DNA from: Paroceanicella profunda
Lineage (GTDB): Bacteria; Pseudomonadota; Alphaproteobacteria; Rhodobacterales; Rhodobacteraceae
Length of the DNA: 64,000 nt
Reading direction: 5' to 3'
Assembly (NCBI RefSeq): GCF_005887635.2
Contig: NZ_CP040818.1
Location: forward strand, 1,890,501 to 1,954,500
Shown here: piece after piece, positions 35,419-46,200 of the stretch
How positions within the stretch are numbered: position 1 is the stretch's first letter
Layout of the letters: the number at the start of each line of letters is the position of its first letter
Made by a program: the position numbers and the translations under genes
The notes under the pieces: generated by a model
The model's input: the letters and a program-made list of their open reading frames with translations, nothing else
Told to the model about the DNA's origin: nothing
Databases searched by the model: none

Positions 35419-36216
35419 CCGCAGCGGGGCCCTTGCGCGGATGTCCCCGACACCCGGCCCCGATCAGTGGCGATACGCTCCGACACCGAGCCTCGGCGCC
35501 GCGCGCCTGCGCCGGGCACCCGGGATGCGCCTCCGCGCCGGGCGGCGGCACATCGCCCCTGCGGCAGGCGATGGCGTTGCATCCCCCACGCCGGGCACTG
35601 GCGGCGCTTCCCCCCGGCAGGTGGGGCGCCTCGCCCTTGCAGCGGGCGACGGCAATGCATCCCCCCACGCCGGGCACTGGCGGTGCTCCCCTGCGGCAGG
35701 TTGGGCGACTTGCCCCTGCAGCAGGCGAGACGGCAATGCATCTCCCCACGTCGGGCGCTGCCGATGCGCCTCAGCGGCAGGTGGCGGCGAAATGCCCCCG
35801 GGAGTCAGGCCGCGGCGGGGCGCTTCCTCGACCGGCAGATCTGCTGTCATTTCGAACGGCTTCCCCTGCGCCCGTCTCCCGCTCCGACAATCTCGGTGCG
35901 CCCGCTGGCGCCGGATGCCCGGACCTTGCAGGCGCGCCGCAAGCTCGCGCCGCACACCGCGTCGGACCCCCGCGCCGCGCGCCCGTGCCGAAAATCTGCG
36001 CTGTGGACCCGCGCCGAATGCCGCATCGTGCCCCCGCGACCGGCACCGCGATTGTCCGCTGCCCGGCTTTCGCGGGATGCGTGGCGGTGCCGCTGTCATC
36101 GGTATCCGCGCCGGTGCCGCGCTGCCCGTTCGCAACCCGGTGCGGAGCGCACGGGTCCGGCGCGCCGGGTCAGGCTTCCATGCCGCGTGTGCCGCAGGCA
36201 GTTCCGGTTGGCGCGC
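35419..36216. other. Gene-free gap after the hisD run
   Basis: The first 400 bp carry a 78-81-bp array. The rest, including a less GC-rich patch at 35840-35900, has no convincing gene. In relatives infA or maf often follows here, and neither is present. Confidence 0.5.
35500..35810. repeat. 78-81-bp degenerate tandem repeat
   Basis: The landmark GGCAATGCATC...CACGCCGGGCACTGGCGG recurs at 35573, 35651 and 35732 (steps 78 and 81), with an older decayed unit before the first. Each unit also shares CTGCGGCAGG and TTGCCCCTGCAGC segments. Confidence 0.75.
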
Positions 36217-36597
36217 TCAGCGGCGGCGGGAGGTGCGGCGCGGGGGCAGGGCGTCGAGGGCGTCGGCGTTCTGCCGGCCCCAGTCATAGAGCAGGTCGAT
36301 GGCGCCGACGAAGCGCCGGCCGAGCGGGGTGACCGAGTAGTCCACCGCCGGCGGCACCGTGCCGTGCACCTCGCGGTGTATGAGGCCGGTCTCCTCCATG
36401 TCGCGCAGGGTCTGGGTGAGCATCTTTTTCGAAATGCCGGGAATGGAGCGGTGCAACACCCCGGCCCGCGCCTGACCGCCCAGGCGGACCTGCAGCGTGT
36501 GCAGGATCATCGTGGTCCATTTGGTCGAGAACAGCTCCAGCACGCGGCGCGGCGCGCAATCCTCGGCCCAGTCCTCATCGGGGGAGCCTCTGTCCAT
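36217..36597 (-). CDS. HxlR-family transcriptional regulator
   Basis: This 126-aa winged-helix regulator has the family hallmarks CAPRRVLELFSTKWTTMIL, IPGISKKMLTQTLRDMEETGLIHR and YSVTPLGRRF. HxlR proteins often sense electrophiles or quinones through the N-terminal cysteine, which is present (Cys14). It has no close divergent partner because the nearest upstream gene is 376 bp away. The target is unknown. Confidence 0.9.
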   Translation of the reverse strand: MDRGSPDEDWAEDCAPRRVLELFSTKWTTMILHTLQVRLGGQARAGVLHRSIPGISKKMLTQTLRDMEETGLIHREVHGTVPPAVDYSVTPLGRRFVGAIDLLYDWGRQNADALDALPPRRTSRRR

Positions 36598-36973
36598 CCG
36601 GGGCCCTTTCGCTGGCTGTCACAGGTGCGGACCCCGTCTGCCATATCGCGGCGGGCTTGCCCAGCCATCCCGCCCGCTGCCGACGCGGCGCCGGGCGGCG
36701 CTGCGTCGGCGGCGACTGGAGGCTGGCGACTGGAGGCTGGCGACTGGAGGCTGGCGACTGGAGGCTGGAGGCTGAAGGCCAGTGAATGGTGAATGGTGGC
36801 TGGCGGAGAGTGGAGGGTGGAGGGTGGAGGGTGGAGGGTGGAGGCGGTGCGGCTCTCCGCGCATCTGGCTCAACGGCACGGCACGGCACGGCACGGTTGG
36901 CGGGCAGAGGGCGGCACTGCATGGGAGCACCTCACAGGGCCGGGCCCGCTGTGCGCAGGCGCTCGGCGCAGCG
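36598..36973. other. Gap with three microsatellites
   Basis: Besides the microsatellites at 36711-36893 I see no gene. The HxlR promoter should lie at its left end. Confidence 0.55.
36711..36893. repeat. Three short tandem repeats in 180 bp
   Basis: Four copies of the 14-mer GGCGACTGGAGGCT (36711-36766), five of the 7-mer GTGGAGG (36810-36844, with four GGG runs and so quadruplex-capable) and four of the 5-mer CGGCA (36874-36893) lie side by side with unrelated units. Confidence 0.93.
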
Positions 36974-37663
36974 TCAGCGGAAGCGGTAGCGGTGCAGGGT
37001 GGCGCCGTGGGTACGCAGCCAGGCGCGGTGGCGGGCGTAGTCCGGACAGATGCCGGCCACCTGGGCCCAGAACCGGTCGGAGTGGTTCATCTCCACCAGA
37101 TGCGCGGCCTCGTGCGCGGCCACATAGTCCAGCACCTCCGGCGGGGCCATGGCGAGGCGCCAGGAGAACATCAGGTCTCCCCGGGAGGTGCAGGAGCCCC
37201 AGCGCGATCCGGTGTCGCGCAGGGTCACCCGGCCGGGGGCCCGGCGCAGCCGCGCGGCGTAGCCGTCCACCGCCGGCACCAGCCGCTCGCGCGCCAGCGT
37301 GCGCAGCCAGGCCTCCACCCGGCGCCCGGCGGTCTCCGCCGGGCCGGGCACGGCGAGCGTGTCCGCTTCCGCCAGCACGCGCCGGCCGGTGCCGGGCAGC
37401 ACCCGCGTCATCTTGCCCTCCACGGGCAGCACCATGCCCGGCGCCACGAGAACCGGCTGCGGCGCCCGGGACAGCCGGCTGCGCAGCCAGTCCTCCTGTC
37501 GCAGCACGAACATCCGCGCCTCGGCGAGGCTTACATGCGCGGGCAGGGTGAGGTGGACGGAGCCATCCGTCGCCGCGATGCGCAGCGTCAGGCGGCGCGC
37601 CCGGGCGAGGCGTTTCAGCCGGATGTCCACCGGCGGGTCGAGCAGCGTGATCGTGTCGCCCAA
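36974..37663 (-). CDS. M48/YgjP-type zinc metallopeptidase
   Basis: This 229-aa YgjP-like (DUF45) protein has the zinc motif HEAAHLVEMNHSDRFW (HExxH followed by a third ligand region), preceded by DTGSRWGSCTSRGDLMFSWRL, a diagnostic stretch of the family. It is a predicted cytosolic metalloprotease, and its substrate is unknown. The start MGDTITLLDPPVDI is 17 bp from the phaZ stop on the same strand, so it may be co-transcribed with the PHA depolymerase. Confidence 0.9.
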   Translation of the reverse strand: MGDTITLLDPPVDIRLKRLARARRLTLRIAATDGSVHLTLPAHVSLAEARMFVLRQEDWLRSRLSRAPQPVLVAPGMVLPVEGKMTRVLPGTGRRVLAEADTLAVPGPAETAGRRVEAWLRTLARERLVPAVDGYAARLRRAPGRVTLRDTGSRWGSCTSRGDLMFSWRLAMAPPEVLDYVAAHEAAHLVEMNHSDRFWAQVAGICPDYARHRAWLRTHGATLHRYRFR

Positions 37664-37680
37664 GGGTGCGGCCGGCCCGG

Positions 37681-38934
37681 TCAGCCGCGCACCGGCATGC
37701 GGCGCGCGCGGATGAAGTCCCGCACCTTCGGCTGGATGCTCTGACGCCAGCGCGAGCCGTTGAACACGCCGTAATGGCCCACCTGGGGCTGCACCCAGTG
37801 GGATTTCCTGTCCGCCGGCAGGTTCACCAGCAGGGCATGGGCGGCCTCGGTCTGGCCGATGCCGGTGATGTCGTCCTTCTCGCCCTCGATGGTGAGGAAG
37901 CCGGTGTCGCGAATCGCCCCCGGGTCCACCTTCCGGTCGCGGTAGAAATAGGCGCCGTTCGCCAGCAGGCGGCGCTGGAACACCCGGTCGATGGTCTGCA
38001 GGTAGAACTCCTCGGTGAGGTCCATCACCGCCAGATACTCGTCATAGAAGGCGCGATGCGCCGAGGCGCTCTCGCCATCGCCCTGAACCAGGTGGCGGAA
38101 ATGGTTGAAATGGGCGTCCAGGTGGCGGTCGAGATTCATCGACATGAAGCCCGAAAGCTGCAGGAACCCGGGGTAGACCCGGCGCAAAAAACCCTTGTTC
38201 GGCCAGGGCACGGTCACGATCACGTTGGATTCGAACCATTCCAGCGGGTGCTGCGTGGCAAGCTCGTTCGGGGTCTTGGGGTTGCAGGCGGTGTCGATGG
38301 GCGAGCCCATCAGCGTGACGGAGGCCGGGCGGGCCGGCTCCCTGTCCTCGGCCATCAGGCTGGCGGCCACCATCACCGGAATGCCGGGCTGGCACACGGC
38401 CATCACCGCCGTCCGCTCGCCGCGCCGGGCGATGAAGCGGCAGAACTCGCGGACATAGTCGGTGTAGTCGTCCAGGTCGAAGACCCCCTCGGTCAGCGCC
38501 ACGTCCCGGGCGTCCGTCCAGTCCGTGACATAGACCTCGTGCTCGGGCAGCATCGCCTCCACCGTGCCGCGCAGCAGGGTGGCGTAATGCCCCGACATGG
38601 GCGCCACCACCAGAACCGGCGGGTCGTTCCGGGCCCGGGCCACGGCGGAATCCCGCTTGAAATGCAGGAGCTTGCAGAAAGGCAGCTCCATCACCTCCTC
38701 CACCAGGACAGGCACCGTGGTGCCGGAGACCTGGGTCTCGTCCAGCCCGAACTCCGGCTTGCCGTAGCGCCGGGTGGCGTTGATGAACAGGTCGATGGCG
38801 GCGGAGGTGGCCCGGGCGCCCATGGTCGCGGCGAAGGGGTTGAACGGGCTCTGCAGGGCCTCCTGGCCCATCCGCGCCGCGAGCCGCATGGGCGAGACGG
38901 CGGCATGGGCGAGTTCATAGGCATGATAGAGCAC
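37681..38934 (-). CDS. phaZ: Intracellular polyhydroxyalkanoate depolymerase
   Basis: This 417-aa PHB depolymerase of the intracellular type has a cysteine lipase box (VCQPG, Cys181) instead of serine, plus the family start LYHAYELAHAAVSPM, VYVTDWTDARDV and VGHYGVFNGSRW with the catalytic His. It degrades stored PHA granules. Translation probably starts at the GTG at 38934, with AAGGA upstream. The ATG at the head of the longer open frame (39198) would add 88 unconserved residues. No phaC or phasin gene is in the window. Confidence 0.92.
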   Translation of the reverse strand: MLYHAYELAHAAVSPMRLAARMGQEALQSPFNPFAATMGARATSAAIDLFINATRRYGKPEFGLDETQVSGTTVPVLVEEVMELPFCKLLHFKRDSAVARARNDPPVLVVAPMSGHYATLLRGTVEAMLPEHEVYVTDWTDARDVALTEGVFDLDDYTDYVREFCRFIARRGERTAVMAVCQPGIPVMVAASLMAEDREPARPASVTLMGSPIDTACNPKTPNELATQHPLEWFESNVIVTVPWPNKGFLRRVYPGFLQLSGFMSMNLDRHLDAHFNHFRHLVQGDGESASAHRAFYDEYLAVMDLTEEFYLQTIDRVFQRRLLANGAYFYRDRKVDPGAIRDTGFLTIEGEKDDITGIGQTEAAHALLVNLPADRKSHWVQPQVGHYGVFNGSRWRQSIQPKVRDFIRARRMPVRG

Positions 38935-39100
38935 GGGCAGTTCCTTCTGGCAGGCGGAGCCGTCCGGAAAGAGGCCCGGAGGGCGGGGGAGGGCGGGCGC
39001 GCGGGCGGGCCGGAAATCGGCCGCGCGGGAGGCCGCGGGCACTTGTGTTACGCGCGAAAGGTAAATACGGGTCTGAGGCGCTGCAAGATCTATCAGCCGT

Positions 39101-39118
39101 CCGCCTGCCGGCAGGCGG
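39101..39118. repeat. 18-bp perfect palindrome between phaZ and TIGR02300 gene
   Basis: CCGCCTGCCGGCAGGCGG is a perfect inverted repeat in the divergent promoter region, followed 10 bp later by a T-run and then TTGACA at 39145, a likely -35 element for the TIGR02300 gene. It may be an operator or a cruciform. Confidence 0.5.
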
Positions 39119-39211
39119 GCTCTGCGTCTTTTTTGCCAAAGCCTTTGACAAGCCCGGGGGGCTGTGGCATGGCCGGGCGTCTTTTTTTCCACCTGCAATC
39201 AGGGGGTCAAC

Positions 39212-39553
39212 ATGCCTAATCCCGAATGGGGCGTTAAACGGGTTTGCCCGAGTTGTGCATCCCGCTTCTACGATCTGACCAATGACCCGGCAACCTGCCC
39301 CGTCTGCGGAGGGGTCTTCAGCCTCGAGAGCCTCACCCTCAAGCGGGGTCGGGCCGAGCGGGCTGAGGTTGTGAAACCGCGTCCGGTGGCGGCTGCGGCT
39401 GCGCCTGATGCCATCGGCGACGACGTTCTCGACGACGACGAGGATATCGACGTGGCCGATGACGACGTGCTCGACGACGACGATGATGACGATACCGTGT
39501 CGATCGAGGAGATCGGCGAACGGGCCGATTCCGACGACGATACGGAAAACTGA
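39212..39553 (+). CDS. TIGR02300 family zinc-ribbon protein
   Basis: This 113-aa protein has an N-terminal zinc ribbon (VCPSC and TCPVC, with RFYDL between them) and a long acidic C-terminal tail of Asp-rich clusters (VLDDDEDIDVADDDVLDDD). This matches the alphaproteobacterial TIGR02300 family of unknown function. AGGGGGT precedes the ATG. It is divergent from phaZ and 89 bp before tRNA-Ala. Confidence 0.92.
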   Translation: MPNPEWGVKRVCPSCASRFYDLTNDPATCPVCGGVFSLESLTLKRGRAERAEVVKPRPVAAAAAPDAIGDDVLDDDEDIDVADDDVLDDDDDDDTVSIEEIGERADSDDDTEN

Positions 39554-39642
39554 ACGCAATATCTCCCGCCGCGAATTTTCTGCTTGAACTCCCGGCGGGA
39601 GGCCACTAAACACCGCGTCACCGGAGAGATCCGGCACCGGAT

Positions 39643-39718
<76 letters not shown>

Positions 39719-39744
39719 CTAACCCCCAAAGGTTAGCAGACAAA

Positions 39745-39776
39745 AGCCTCGCTGATGAAGCGGGGCTTTTTCTTTT
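39745..39776 (+). terminator. Rho-independent terminator of tRNA-Ala
   Basis: AGCCTCGCT and AGCGGGGCT pair (one T-G wobble) around GATGA and run into a T-rich TTTTTCTTTT tail. It is the only classical hairpin-plus-U-tract terminator I find in the window. Confidence 0.9.
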
Positions 39777-40272
39777 GGGGCAGGCCGGGGCTCCGGCTGC
39801 CCCCCCCACCAGCGCCGGTTGCCCGCCTTCGGGCCGAGGCCCATCCGCCGCCTGCGCAGGTCTTCCCGATATCGCTGGTGCTGCTGCGGTCTCCGCCGGG
39901 GCAGGTGCTTCACGGGGCCTCGCCCGCGTGGCGCGCGCGCCTTGCCGGTGGCTCCGGGCAGGGGTGTCCGCGCTCCCGCGTCCGGGCGGATCGAAGCCCT
40001 GTGGGTCCGGGGTGATGCGTGGCCTGCCGGCGCTCCGCCTGTGCAGTAGCCGCCGGGCGGTGCCTGCGTGCCCTGCTCTGCGACCGGCCGTGCGTGCCCT
40101 CGATGTCCTTTATTTCCAATGGGTTGCGGGATGTCCGCTGCGCGGCGGCGGCTGCGTGAAGGCGGCCCCGAAAGGAAATCTGAAGAATTTCTGAACCGCC
40201 GGGCGGCCCGCTCCGACTGAAGCTGCAGAGACTGTGAACTGCGTGCTTCAACCCTTGTTCGGAGATAGCGAC
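39777..40272. other. Gene-free region upstream of the RTX gene
   Basis: No gene is seen. Its right half is less GC-rich and should hold the RTX promoter. GAAAT and ATTTC form an inverted repeat at 40175-40191. GGAG at about 40262 is the ribosome-binding site. Confidence 0.5.
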
Positions 40273-43200
40273 ATGTCCACCACCCCCTCTGCCAACGGCA
40301 GCACTGACGGCCTCGATGCAACCCCGGGTCAGGAGAGCATCCACGGAGAGGTCAGCCTCGCCCCGGTTCTCGACGGGCTGGGCGATTTCATCGACGGCAG
40401 CGACGACGCGACGGGCCTGCAAGGCGCGCTCGACGACATCCGGTCCAGCAAGGACCTGCTGCAGGCGGCCAGTTCCGTCCTGGGGTTCGCCGGACAGGTG
40501 AGCGACACCGCCAGCGCGGTGCAGGATCTCACCGAAGGGCTGGAGGCCGCGCTGAAGGTCGTCGTGAAGCTCTCCAGCGTGTTCGGCAGCGCGTTCAAGG
40601 CGGCGACGGACATCATCTCGAAGGGCCTCGACCAGGTCGGCGACGCGGCGGAGAAGCTGGAGCACCGGCTGGAGAACATCGTCGACACCGCCGGCAAGCT
40701 GCAACTGGTCATCGACGAGGCCATCGGCGTGATCGAGGAGGTGGTCGAGCCGAACCTGATCGAATCCATCGCGCAGGGCGACGTGCTGCGCGCCACGGTG
40801 CGGCATCTCGATGACACCATCCATGTGCTGGAGACGCCGAAATTCGAGATCGTCGCCCCCGGTCAGCAGCAGACGCCCGCCTCCATCGCGCTGCGCCTGG
40901 AGGGGGCGGCGGGCCAGCTCAAATCCTTCGCCGAGGCGTTCGAGGAAGGTGCCGCGGCGCGGGGAGATCTGGTGGCGCGGGCCAATGCCATTCCCGGCCA
41001 GACGGTGTTCGGCGCGGTGGCGGGCGCCAACCGGGCGCTTGGCCACACGGTCGAGGTGATCAACACCGCGGCTGACGTGATGGATCGCGTGAACGACAAG
41101 GTCGGCTTCCTGCTGGCCCCGATGGAGATCGTGGCCACCGTCGTGCGGCCCATCGCGCCCCTGCTGAACGCGGCGAGCTTCGTGTTCAACGCGGTCGTCG
41201 CGCCGGTGCTGAACCCGGTGCTGCGGGCGACGCACATCGACAGGCTGCTGGAGCCCGTCGCGGACCTGTTCAACAGCTTCACGCCGAACGTGGCCGGGGT
41301 GGAGAACTTCTCCGGCCAGCTCAGCGCGCTGACCGGCAACCTCTCGGACCTCGCGGATTTCGACAGGATCACCGAGGGCCTGTCGCAGGAGGACAAGGAC
41401 GCCCTGCGCTCGGAGGCCGAGACGGCTGCGGCGGACGCGGCCGTCGACATCGCCAGGGACGGGGCGCTGGCCGTCGCGAACCTCGCCGTCGACGTGGTGT
41501 TCGACCGGTTCGTGGAAACCTCGCTGGCGCAGGTGCAGCGCGCCACCGTCTCGAACGTCGACCGGGAGGGCAACACCTATACCGGCGACGTGGTGCTGGC
41601 CGATGCCTTCGGCACGACGCTCACCGGCGGGAACGGCGACGATATCCTGGTCGATGACGGGCGTGACATGACGCTGGCCGGCGGCGCGGGCTCGGACGTG
41701 TTCATCATGGACGAGGGCGATGACCGCGTGGAGGGCGGCGCGGGCGACGATTACGCCGTCTACGCCGACCGGGTGACCGAATTCCGCTTCCTGTTCGGGG
41801 AAGGGGCGGACGGCAAGGTGGAGATCACCATCGTCCACCTGAACCCCGATGACGCCCGCTCCGACCAGGGCACGGACACGTTCGTCGGCGTGGAGCATTT
41901 CCATTTCGACGATCTCGGGCTGGCCGAGCTGGCCATCGACGAGATCATCCAGCTGGAGGGCGACGAGGGCGTCAATTTCGAGGACACCCAGCCCAACGGC
42001 ACCGGCGCGGCACCCGGGGTGGGCGAGAACGTCGACATCGTCTTCGGCAGCACCGGGGACAACGACATCCGCACCGGCAGCGGCGACGACTTCATCGTCA
42101 CCGGCGGCGGGCGCGACACGGTCCGCGCCGGGGACGGCAACGACATCGTGGCCATCTCCGGCGACGTGGCCGCCATCGACATCGACGGCGGCGCGGGCCG
42201 TGACGTCATCTCCGCGGTGGGCGTCGACCAGGACCTGCGCTTCGACCTCGGGCTGGTGCCCGACGCCACCCAGGCGGCCTCCGCCCCGATGACGAGCTAC
42301 GTGGATGTCACCGCCAGCTATGCGGTGGGTGACGCCGCCCTGCTGCGCGCCGGGGCGACCATGGGCGCGGTGTCCGGCGCCCGCGTGGAGGTGACCCGGC
42401 GCATGGCCGGTTTCGAGGACGTTCTGGGCGGCGACGGCAACGACACGATCATCGGCAACGACGTGGAGAACGCGCTGTTCGGCAATGCCGGCGATGACAC
42501 GATCGAGGGCGGCGGCGGCGGCGATGTGCTGAACGGCGGCCTCGGCAATGACAGGCTGACCGGGGGTGCCGGCGACGACATCCTCATCGGCGGCTCGGGC
42601 GATGACACCTTCTTCGGGCTGAACGGCACCGACCAGATCTCCGGCGGCGCGGGCTTCGACCGGCTCGACATCTCGGCGCAGGGCAACGACCAGGTGATCG
42701 ACCTCACCGGAACCGGCGCCGTCGCGAATGTCATCGAGGGTGTCGAGGGCCTGACGACCGGCGGGGGCGACGACCGGGTGACCCTCACGGACGAACTCGA
42801 CGAGCTGGTGACCGGCGCAGGCCGCGACACCGTGCACATGCGCGGCGGCGATGCGAACGGAGTGCAGGTCGACACCGGCTCGGGCACCGACACGCTGGAG
42901 GTGACCCTCGACAACCTGGCGACCATCGATCTCGGCGCAGGCGATGACACCGCCATCCTGATGATGGCGGCGGGCGCGCTGGACGGGGCCGCGATCTCGC
43001 TGAGCGGCGGCGGCGGCACGGACACGTTCCGCGCGCAGACCGGCGTGACCGGACCGCCCGACGGCGCAGCCGATCCCGACAGCGCGACGGCCCCCGCGAT
43101 CTCCGGCGTCCGCCTCAGGATGACCGGCATCGAGGACACGCTGATCGGCACCGCCACGGACAGCGCGGGCCATGAAGCCGCGCTGTCGCTCGAGGGGTTC

Positions 43201-46200
43201 GAGAAGCTGCGACTCTCCGATCTCGCGGACCGGATCGACGGCCGGATGAACCTATCGGAGATCTACGGCGGCGGGGGCGATGACGTCATCGACGTATCGG
43301 GCAACGTCACCGGCAAGACCAGCTTCTCCGTCGGCGGGCAGCTCTTCGCCCGGCTGGTGGACGGCGGCGCGGGAAATGACGTGCTGACGACCGCCACCCT
43401 GGGCTCGACCCTGCTGATCGGCGGCGCGGGCGACGACGTGCTGGACGCGACCGGCCTGTCCGACCGCGCGGCCTTCACCCCCGCCTTCAGCGGCATACTG
43501 GACAGTTACGCGCGGTTCGAGGGCGGCGAGGGGCTGGACGGCGGCGCGGGGGACGACCTGTTCCGGCTCGGCGCCGCGGCCAGCGGCAGCCTCGCCATCT
43601 CCGGCGGCGACGGCACCGACACGATGGAATTCTCCGCCAGCGCCTCGGGCATCACCGTCGATCTCGGCGCCGCCATCGCGACCGCCGATGACGGCAGCTT
43701 CTCGATCGCCGCGCTGCAGAAGGGCGCGAACAAGGTCTTCTTCGATATGTTCTTCGCCACCACGCAATCCGCCGTGGCGAACGCCTGGGACGGCGGCTTC
43801 GGGGTCGAGAACGTGGTCGGCTCCGCCTTCGGCGACACGCTCATCGGCGACAGCGGCGACAACGTGATCGACGGCGCGGCCGGCGATGACAGCCTCTCGG
43901 GCGGCGCGGGCGACGACGTGGTGTCGGGCGGCGCGGGTACCGACCTCCTGGAGGGGGGCGCGGGCGACGACGTGCTGCTGCTGGGCACCGGCCTGGACGG
44001 GCTGATCGGCGGAACCGACACGCTCGACGGCGGCACCAGCGATGCCGACGGCGACACCGCCAGCTTCACCGACGGCGCCGCGCTGGTGGGCGTGTCGGCC
44101 AGCCTGGCCACCGGCCATGCCGACGCCCGGGTGCTGGGCCTGCGCATCGCGCAGATGCTCGACATCGAGAACCTGGTGGGCACCGGCCTCGACGACCAGC
44201 TGGTCGGCGACGACCGGGCGAACCTGCTCTACGCCAACGCGGGCGATGACCTCGTCCTGGGCCTCGGCGGCGATGACACGCTGGTCGGCGGCGGGGGCGA
44301 CGACGCGCTCTTCGGCGGCGACGGCGCCGATACCTTCGCCGGTGGCGCGGGCGAGAACACGCTCTCGGGCGGCGCGGGCGACGACACCTTCCTGCTGGAC
44401 GGCGGGGTGAACGTGATCCTCGGCGGCGCGGGGCAGGATGCGCTGGAGGTCCAGACCATCCTCGTCGACCAGGTGGTCCGCACCACGGCCGTGAACCCGG
44501 AGACCGGCGAGGAGATCACCGGCACCCACACCGAGACCGCGCGCTCCCGCTTCGAGCTGATCGAGGAGGACGGCACGCTGACCGTGGTCCATCTCATCGA
44601 CCTGCTGGACGGGGAGACCGGCGCAACCGCGCCCACCGAGCTGGGCCGCGCCGTGATCGGCGCCGACGTGGAGGAGATCCGCATCTTCGAGCCGGACGCG
44701 GAGGGCAATCCCGTCCTCCTGCGCAGCCTCGACGTCGGTGCGCTGCTGGCCGACACCGTCACCGAGACGCCGGACGGGCCTCTGCCGCTGCCCGTCGCCG
44801 GGGGGGTGGTGCCGGAGCCGGACACCACCCGGACCTTCACGCCGATCACGCTGGAGGAGATCGCGGGGGCGAACGGCGCCGCCGTCGCGAACACCTCGGC
44901 GCCGCCGCAAACCGTGGCGCTCTCCAACGGCGATTTCCTGGTGATCTTCCCCACCAGGGTGTCCGACGCCACCGGGGTGGAGCTGAAGGCCCAGCGGTTC
45001 ACCGCTGACGGCGACGCGGTGGGGGGCCCGATGGACCTGCCGATGCACGCGCCCGGAACCTTCGGCCGCGACCTGGTCGGGCAGTTCGATGTCCTGCTGC
45101 TGGAGGGTGACCTGCTGGCAGTGGCCGCGGCCAACCAGCTCAACGGCGTCGCCAGCCGGGAGGCCGCGCTGGTGACCACCAATGTCTTCGACCTGAGCGG
45201 CGGCGGCATCGTGGAGGTGGCGGGGCACCGGGGCGTCTATGCCGGCGCGTCCGGCGCCTTCTCCCCCAGCCTCAGCGGCACGAGCATCGACACCGTGCGG
45301 CTGAACGTCGTCTTCAGCAACGGCGGCTCCCCCGCCACCGGCGCCGGGTTCGACGGGCTGGGCGAGGGCAGCTTCGGGCCGGAGGATGCCGACGGCCCGG
45401 GCTTCACCTCCCCCACCCGAGGCTTCGGCACGGCCATCGACTCGGCGCAGCTCTCGAACGGCAGCACCGTGGAGGTGTTCAGCGCCATCGCCCTGCTCGA
45501 CAGGACGAGCGCCATCCGGATCACCGATGCGCAGGGCAGTGTGGTGAGCAGCGGCAGCATCGGCTTCGGCGACGCCTTCCCGCACGACACCACCGTCACC
45601 GCCCTCGCCAACGGCAATTTCGTGGTGACCGCGACAACCAGCCGGGAGACCAACTCCACCCGGGCGCGCATCCTGGACGCGCAGGGCAAGTCCCTCACCG
45701 GCGCCTTCCTGGTCGGGGACACGTCGCGCAACGACAAGGTCGTCCAGGCGGAGATCGTGGCGCTGGGCGATGGCGGCTTCATCGCCCTCTACACCCGCTA
45801 CGGCACCGTCTCCGGCCAGCGCTTCAGCGCGGAGGGGGCGCGTCTGGGCGAGACGTTCACGGTCGGCGTGGCGCGGAACGCGGACACGCCGGCCTCCGCG
45901 GCGCTGCTGGAGGACGGACGGATCGCGGTGAGCTTCCTCGGGTTCGCCTCGGACGGCGAAACCCCGGAAATCCGCACCGTGATCCTGTCGGACGTGCGCC
46001 ACCACATCGAGGGCGACAACGGCGCCGACGAGATCGCCGGCACCGACCGGGCGGACCACATCGAGGGCAAGGGCGGCGATGACATCATCGACGCCGGCGC
46101 CGAGAACGACGAGATCCACGGCGATGACGGCGACGACCTGATCGTGGCCGGCGCGGGCGATGACGATGCACGCGGCGGCGGCGGCGCGGACAGGATCATC

